Of a stretch of DNA of 64,000 nt, positions 57,922 through 64,000 are shown piece by piece; position 1 is the first letter of the stretch; every line of letters begins with the position of its first letter. The notes beneath the pieces are model-generated. The model had not been told where the DNA came from and did not search any database. It worked only from the letters and a program-made list of their open reading frames with translations. Source of the stretch: Diphasiastrum complanatum (lineage: Eukaryota; Streptophyta; Lycopodiopsida; Lycopodiales; Lycopodiaceae). Location: positions 28,044,340-28,108,339 of the forward strand of contig CM055111.1 of the NCBI GenBank assembly GCA_029204225.1, written 5' to 3'. A program made the position numbers and the translations under genes.

Positions 57922-58199
57922 CAATTGGTTACCTTTTGGGGACGGATTCTAAGTTGGCTTTCGAGTTGGTTGGGATTCCAGTTTTCTAAAGTCCGAATGG
58001 TTAAGCTTGTTACGTTTCTAAGTTGGCTTTTACATAAGTGCATGGTGGATGAATGTTAGACTTAAGCGCGTGTTGGGGAAACCGCTCAAGTCCCAGGGCC
58101 CTTTGAGGTGCCGGCGCAACATGTGGTATCAGAGCCGACTAGCCGGTCAGCTACTCAAGTCTCACAGGGATGTCCACGTTTTGGGATTTGTTAGGACAA

Positions 58200-58620
58200 C
58201 CGTTGCGCAAGGTGCTGCCCACAATGTAAGCATGGGTGCGTCCACGGTCGGGGTGGTCGACAAAACAGGGGACTTGATGATGCAAGGTGCTGCCCTTGAG
58301 GTGTAGGCACGGCCAGTTCCCACGGTTTGGCCCTAGCGCCATCTGCACGTAGGACAGATGAGGCAATCTGCTGCCATTATGTTGGTGAAAGCATGGTCTG
58401 TGCCTTGTGGGGTGCGGGGTGACATATTCAAACTGTACGGGTTAACCATTGATACAGAGATGCTGCTCGAATTCGGGTGTAAAGCACGGGTGGTTAGCTG
58501 CCGGTGCGGGATAGCTGCCGATTGTTTAGCTATAAGGGCTATCGACCAAAAAGTGGTGGGGCATGACTGAGGCAATGTACTGCTTAATGGTGAAACACGG
58601 ATGGTTGGATGGATGTTTCC
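58200..58620 (+). repeat. Degenerate tandem repeats in the chromovirus leader
   Basis: GCAAGGTGCTGCCC-type starts followed by a GTnAAGCAnGGnnngTnCC-type block recur at about 58208, 58282, 58364, 58455 and 58572. Spacing is 74 to 117 bp. The region replaces the place where gag would be expected. Confidence 0.5.
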
Positions 58621-58648
58621 CCGTGGGCTAATTCTGTGATAGATTTTA

Positions 58649-59596
58649 GTGGGCGCGGCTAGGCAAAGGTCCTACGTCCGGTCTCAAGGGGAATGTGGCT
58701 TGAGAGAGATCCTCTATGTTTGCTTTGGTTGGTATGTTCGTCTGTGGTGTGCTTGTTTGGACCTGAATAACCCCTGGTTGCTTAACTTCTTCCAGGTGAT
58801 TGGATCTAGTTGGGAGTTGAAGGAGGAGTTTACATTTGTGGGTGGACGACATACAAGTATGGAAAGGAGCTTCCATGGGGCAACCCCCAAGATTGGTTCA
58901 AGATTATTATTCCTATCCAGAAATATCACGGGGAGGAAGTCAGATTTCATGATCGACTCCGGAGCTTCACATAACTATATTTCAAGGAGCGTAGTGGAAC
59001 AATTCAGCTTGCCGACCAGAAATGTAACATCAACGCTCAAGGTAGAAACAACAAAGGGAGCACTGGACGCAGACAAAGCAACATTGAACATCCCGGTGCA
59101 AATTGGGAGATGGAAGACTAAACTTAGCTTTTTGATTTTAGAGATGGATGCCTTCGATGTAATTTTGGGCCTTCCCTGGCTAAATGAACATTGTATTGCA
59201 GTTTTGGGTAGGAGCTCAAACTTGGTTCTCTTGGATTACAAGGGACAGATCTGTATGACAAAAGTTCTGCCTGGAGGGAACGCTAAGGGCACCGATATTG
59301 AACAAAATCTAGTTGCTGCATCTGTGATTAAAAGCATGGCGAAAGGGAAAAGGTCAAAGTGCTTTCTTTGTATCTGCAGAGAGGTTCCAGAAGGGAAAAA
59401 TACACAACATAAAAACTTGTCAAAGGAGGTGGCAGATTTGCTAGAGGAATTTAGCGATGTGTTTCCGGAAGAACTCCCAACTAAGTTACCTCCTCGAAGA
59501 CCAGTGGACCATAAGATTGAGTTGGTACCAGGAACAGAACCAACTTTACGAGCATCCTATAGGATGTCCCAAGAAGAGTTGGTAGAACTGAAATGA
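58649..59596 (+). pseudogene. Chromovirus protease and RT priming region
   Basis: A 315-codon frame. The protease starts at about 58860 with DFMIDSGASHNYISRSVVEQ (catalytic DSG intact) and has VILGLPWLNEHCIAV as its second signature. A tether with EVADLLEEFSDVFPEELPTK, PRRPVDHKIELVPGTEP and SYRMSQEELVELK follows, the standard start of gypsy RT, and a stop at 59594 cuts the next motif. The first 70 codons (58649-58855) show no gag features and may not be native. Confidence 0.88.
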
Positions 59597-60770
59597 CAAC
59601 TTGGTAAATTGATAGACAAAGGATTCATTAGACCCAGTGCTTCGCCTTTTGGAGCCCCAGTGTTATTCGTGGAAAAGGCGGAACAAGACACTGCGGATGT
59701 GTGTGGATTACTGCATGCTCAACAAAGGTACCATCAAGGACAAGTATCCCATGCCTAGAATTGATGACCTGTTCGACCAGCTCAAACATGCCAAATATTT
59801 TAGCCGAATAGATCTCAGATCTGGATATCACCAAATTCAAATAGCTAAAGGCGATGAGCACAAAATGGCTTTTCGAACACGGTCTAACAAATGCACCAAC
59901 CACTTTTTGCACGTTGATGAAAAACATTTTTTAAGACTGCTTAGATGATTTTGTCATTGTGTACATTTGTCATTGTGTACATCGACGACATCTTGGTGTT
60001 TAATCGTAGCCTCAAAGATCACATTAAACATTTAAGGACGGTCCTCCAACGACTGAGGAAGAACAGCTTGTTCGCGAAAAGACAAAAATGTGAATTTGTG
60101 GTAGAGGAAGTTGACTTCCTTGGACATGTTATAGGCTACGGACGAATTCGGATGGATCCTAAGAAGATCAAGACTATCTTGGATTGGCTGGCTCCTAAAA
60201 CTGTTCATGGCATCAAATCCTTTGTGGGCTTATGTAACTTTTACAGGAGATTCATTGAGGCATTTAGCAAAATTGTGGCACCACTGTTGGAGCAGACCAA
60301 GACTCATCTGAAGATGACATGGACACCGGAATGTGAAGCAGCATTCCAAGAACTAAAACGACGGATCACTCAAGAACCCATCCTTGCCTTACCGGACTTT
60401 AGTAAACCTTTCAAAATACATACAGACGCGTTGAACTTTGCTATTGGGGCCGTGCTGATGCAAGATGGAAAACCTATTGCATATTTTTCAAAGAAATTGA
60501 GTGACATAGAGCGACGATGGAAAAGAAATGGTCGCAGTAGTTCAAGCAGTGGAGCATTGGAGACATTATGTGGCAGGAAAACCCTTTAAGACATTCACTG
60601 ATAATGTATCACTCAAGTACTTCTCACCCCAAGGTATGCTTACGCCAAAGCAAATGCGATGGCTAAACTTTCTCTCAAAATTCAATATAGATATTGTACA
60701 CACGGCGGGAAAGAACAATGTGGTGGTGGACGCACTAAGTAGACAGGAACACTTGGTGGCAATGGTGACA
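59597..60770 (+). pseudogene. Chromovirus reverse transcriptase and RNase H
   Basis: Blocks in order: [60 protein letters not shown], then a deletion of the FGLxNAPxTFQ segment (about 59890-59945), then IVYIDDILVFNRSLKDHIKH (YIDD intact), FLGHVIGYGRIRMDPKKIKT, FVGLCNFYRRFIEAFSKIVA. RNase H follows with KIHTDALNFAIGAVLMQDGK and, in another frame from 60528, HWRHYVAGKPFKTFTDNVSL and KFNIDIVHTAGKNNVVVDAL. The residue equivalent to the RNase H Glu lies at the frameshift near 60515. Confidence 0.88.
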
Positions 60771-62287
60771 ACTCAGATGACTGGCCTACTCCAAGAGATT
60801 AGAGAGAATTATGGTGCAGATGCGTTAGCGAAGGACTTAATGATCGAATTCCAACTGGGAAAGCCTCATAAACATTTCACTTGGAAAGATCAAATGGTTG
60901 TTTATAAACAACGCAGAATATATGTCCTAGACAACATCAACCTGAGGAAGAAAGTCTTGCAAGAACATCATGACGTACTAGTCGTCGGACATCCAGGGGT
61001 GAATCACATGCATGAACTTCTCAAAAGAGGCTTCTATTGGCCAGGTATGTGGGCAGACAATCATATGTGCAAACATGCCCGACATGTCAACAAGTGAAGG
61101 TGGAACCGCTAGCTCCAACAGGACTATTCCAACCATTACTGATACCAGCATACCCATGGGATTTGGTGAGCATGGATTATATTGTTCAACTACCACGGTG
61201 CCAAGGCTTCGACTCAATTTATGTGGTGGTTGACCACTTTTCAAAGCAAGTTCACCTGGTACCAACTAAAAGTTTAGTGACAGCTGAAGAAGTGGCAAGG
61301 TTATTTTTAAAATGTGTCTTCAAATACCATGGCCTACCTAGAACAATTATTTCTGACCGAGACACCAAGTTCGTCGAAAAGTTTTGGACTTGTCTATTTC
61401 ACCTCGTGGGAGCTGGACTGAATTTCAGCACTGCATATCACCCTCAAACAGATGGGCAAACGGAACGAGTCAATCGACAGATTGAACAATATTTAGGAAA
61501 TTATGTCGCTTGGGACCAATCCGATTGGGTCAACTACTTGGATATTCTTGAGTTTGCACATAACAACCAAGTGAATAGATCTACTGGACGGGCACCCTTC
61601 GAGATAAGCAATGGTTGGCTACCGATTGTTCCAAGTTCTTTTCTTACAGGTGTGCAAGAAACCCCAGTACCCACTGTGGAGGAACTCATCAATGAGTGGC
61701 ACACAAAGCTGACAGAGGTGAAGTCATTTTTAGAGCAGTCCCAAAGAAGTATGGCAGTTGACGTAAACCCACATCGACGAGAACTGGAATTTGAGGAAGG
61801 TGATCAAGTGTGGCTGAACACAAAGAACATTGCGTTACCAAAAGTTTTCTCTCATAAGTTCGTTCGACCTTATGCGGGGCCATATTATATCACCAAGAAG
61901 ATCAACCCAGTGGCTTACCGATTGGTGCTGCCATCCAGCTTGGATATACACAATGTATTTCACATCTCATTACTCAAACGGTACAAACCAGATGAGCGAT
62001 TTGATCGGCAACACAAACTCCGTCACCCACCAATGACACTTGATGATACAAAGAGGCAGCTTCTACCAGAACAAATATTGACACATAAAAAGCAAACTGG
62101 CGTGCAACGTGAATATCTAGTGAAGTGGCTACGGGCTCCACTCATTGAGGCTTCTTGGGAGTACGAAGACAAACTTAAGGAGAGAGCCCCTGAAGTACTG
62201 GCAAATTATCTGCAGAAGAATCAACGCAATAGCCGTTTTCCCAGATCGGCACACAAAGCACTACCTGGTGGCATGCCTCCTGCATAA
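60771..62287 (+). pseudogene. Chromovirus integrase with chromodomain
   Basis: The HHCC zinc region spans the frameshift near 61060: GHPGVNHMHELLKRGFYWPG, then QTCPTCQQVK. The core from 61037 has DLVSMDYIVQLP (Asp), TIISDRDTKFVEKFW (Asp) and YHPQTDGQTERVN (Glu), so all three catalytic residues are present. The C-terminal part has AHNNQVNRSTGRAPFEI, a GDQVWLNTKNI block and the GPYYITKKINPVAYRL link. The last 60 residues (about 340-395 of this frame) form a chromodomain with ILTHKKQTGVQREYLVKWL and ASWEYEDKL, which in this lineage tethers integration to chromatin. This 416-codon frame is intact to its stop. Confidence 0.92.
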
Positions 62288-62514
62288 ACACTCATGACCA
62301 TTTCTGAAGTTCAAGGAACTTCCAGGTATCTTTCTTAAGTTTGTCAATAAATCACTTGCAGCTTTACACAGGTTTTACGTAAGTGAACTTTATCTACACT
62401 TTTCATGTGCTACTGCCAATGTATCTTTTTAATTCAAAGTTTTTAAGGCCGGTGAATTGAGCCCGTGCCATACGTCCTAGGTCTAGTTTGGCCCTGATGA
62501 GGACAATTGCTTTA

Positions 62515-62883
62515 TCAACAACAAGTAATCTCCTCCTTTGCCAAGCTCATTCTTTCAAAAGCAACACTAGCTTCCAGCTTAAACAATCTTCCATGTTTAA
62601 ATCCCTTTGCAATGCAAACATCATTCTTCAAGATGAAGCAAACACCATGCTTAAAGTGGACATCCAATTTACTTTCTAAGAGTAGACCAACACTAAGCAT
62701 ATTCTTGGTGATTGATGGTACATAAAGGACCTTTTCTAGATCCATGCATTTTGAGGATTCCCAACACAAAGAGATGGTGCCAACACCATCTATCCTACTC
62801 TCTTCATCATTTGCAGTAAAGACAAACTTTTTAGCAACATTGAAAGAGTGTAAGGTTGAGAAAAAGTCCTTGTCACAAGACAT
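62515..62883 (-). pseudogene. Copia protease/preintegrase fragment
   Basis: The minus strand reads SCDKDFFSTLHSFNVAKKFV, RIDGVGTISLCW, LEKVLYVPSITKNMLSVGLL and HGRLFKLEAS. This is the region between the copia protease active site and GAG-preintegrase; the DSGA motif itself is upstream and not readable. It is an isolated fragment just past the end of the chromovirus. Confidence 0.7.
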
Positions 62884-63027
62884 GTGGGAGCTACGTGCTT
62901 GAGAAAAAAAGAATTTCTTCCGTTCTAATTTATTTGGAGGGTAAAGCCATGTCGTGGTGCAGAGATCTCAATCCTAAGCCAGTCACATGAAAACTTTTAT
63001 AGATGTGTTTATGAAAACGCAATGAGG

Positions 63028-63600
63028 GTCGATTCAGTCCGGTGATCAAGTTCTATTGGACAGTCGGCTCTGTCAGAGACGTGGTTCTGTCAGACATGCG
63101 GCTCAGTCCAGTGATTAAGTCAAAGACTCGGTTGATGGTTCAGCCAACGAACTCGGCTAGTGGTGAAACCAGATGATTTGGTCAGTCACTCGGTTCGGTT
63201 TGTTGATCAAGTCAAGGACTTGGTCAGTGATCAAGGTCGATTCGGTCTGGTGATTAAGTTTTGTTGGATAGTCGGCTCGGTTAGAGACGTGATTCTATTG
63301 GACACTTGGCATGGTCAGAGACATGGTTCTTTCGGACACTTAGGTCAATCTGGTGATCAAGTCAAAGAATCGGTCGATAATTCAGCCAATGAACGCAGCT
63401 AGTGGTGAAGCTAGATGATTTGGTTAGTCACTCAGTTTGGTTCGTTGATCAAGCCAAGGGCTCGTCTGTTGGATAAGCCAGAGGAATCGACAAGTGTTCT
63501 AGTCAGGGAGTCATCTATTGATCAAGGCAAGGGCTTGGCTGTTGGATAGGCCAGAAAAATCAGTGAGTGTTCAAGCCAGAGGAGTTGGTTGATGTCGAGA
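63028..63600 (+). repeat. 208-bp tandem duplication with short internal repeats
   Basis: GTCGATTCnGTCnGGTGAT followed by AAGTTnTnTTGGAnAGTCGGCTC starts at 63028 and again at 63236, and the match continues through GTCAGTCACTCGG-type text. Within each unit GATCAAGTCAAGGACTnGG-type words recur several times and continue as GATCAAGCCAAGGGCTnG to about 63560. It is non-coding. Confidence 0.8.
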
Positions 63601-64000
63601 TCGTGAAAATTCAAGAAAGGGTGTGGAAGACATCGAAAATATATGGGAGAGTCTGATATGGATAAAATGAAATGGGTAGAGAAGTGTGGATGGATGGATC
63701 GGGCACTGTAGATCAAGATCAGAACTATCTTGAAACATGTCAGAGCGGCGAACAATTTGTAAACTTTATGCAGGGATCTGAGTTTTCTCGATTGCATCAT
63801 ATGAAGAACTCAAGACATTTTCAATTGTTCTGTGTATGGGTTCAAGTGGCAACGGGGCCAAATGTTGACTGATTCTTTTTCTTAGATCCTATTTACAGAT
63901 TGGCACATTACTTGGTTTCTTTTCTGTCTGTTATCAGACTTTATGGGCAATTCTTGACATTTTACATTCTTAATTTAATGTCTAGATTAGGTAGCAAGGT
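63601..64000. other. No gene recognised
   Basis: Only short open frames are present on both strands. No repeat family of the window is recognisable here. Confidence 0.4.

Larger units (their letters stand above)
55463..58080. other. Mostly unassigned DNA
   Basis: Contains an inverted M1 repeat copy, an inverted LTR-L fragment and two open frames without motifs (56299-56610 and 56930-57196). The last 150 bases lead into the chromovirus with a possible LTR remnant ending GGCGCAACA before its PBS. No other gene is recognisable. Confidence 0.4.
58124..62287 (+). mobile_element. Ty3/gypsy chromovirus lacking gag
   Basis: PBS TGGTATCAGAGCC (58124-58136, perfect tRNA-Met-type) is followed by a non-coding leader, then protease, RT, RNase H, integrase and chromodomain in order on the plus strand. 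No gag or zinc knuckle lies between PBS and protease. Only about 50 bp before the PBS looks LTR-like (TGTTGGGGAAACC ... GCGCAACA), and no 3' LTR is evident after the integrase stop. Frameshifts occur near 59590, 59700, 59930, 60520 and 61060. It is the best preserved gypsy pol in the window. Confidence 0.85.

Overview
The window looks like repeat-dominated nuclear DNA of a land plant. The elements carry plant-type signatures: Ty1/copia pol with protease, integrase, reverse transcriptase (RT) and RNase H in copia order; primer-binding sites matching the initiator tRNA-Met (TGGTATCAGAGCC); a Ty3/gypsy chromovirus with a chromodomain; a CACTA TNP2 fragment; and a plant-type 2-oxoglutarate dioxygenase fragment. 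The DNA is AT-rich apart from one GC-rich island near 42.6-43.4 kb. I cannot name the species. A Penelope-like RT and an unusual DDE transposase would fit a large-genome plant, perhaps a non-seed plant or gymnosperm, but that is a guess. I see no complete host gene; nearly every coding trace is broken by stops, frameshifts, deletions or nested insertions.

Layout. 1-8.1 kb: mostly unassigned DNA with a Penelope-like RT fragment (3.1-3.8 kb). 8.1-20.5 kb: an old minus-strand copia element (copia-1) split by a nest. A MITE sits in its RT/RNase H region, a gypsy fragment sits in its integrase, and next to the gypsy fragment lies the most interesting object here: a plus-strand gene (12.1-14.5 kb) whose motifs resemble the core of RAG1/Transib DDE transposases, with a second unrecognised multi-exon gene (16.4-14.6 kb, minus) converging on it tail to tail. 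20.5-32.7 kb: a gypsy element (LTR, PBS, minisatellite leader, gag) carrying a nested copia element (copia-2) with both LTRs. 32.7-47.7 kb: pieces of several more copia elements, a 150-bp tandem array, a retrotransposon C-terminal zinc region fused in frame to copia gag, a GC-rich island, and a gypsy integrase relic whose LTR-like sequence is an inverted copy of one at 31.6-32.4 kb. 47.7-58 kb: a copia RT/RNase H, a CACTA TNP2 relic, a dioxygenase fragment and long (GA/CT) microsatellites. 58-62.3 kb: a fairly well preserved but gag-less chromovirus. 62.5-64 kb: a copia protease scrap and a 208-bp tandem duplication.

How the parts relate. Copia-1 coding sequence lies on both sides of the transposase nest in the same orientation, so the nest belongs to this genome and is unlikely to be an assembly contaminant. 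The inferred order is copia-1, then gypsy into its integrase, then the transposase-bearing element into or beside the gypsy, with the MITE entering copia-1 independently. Statements about family membership rest on motifs read by eye and remembered family patterns; no database search was possible.
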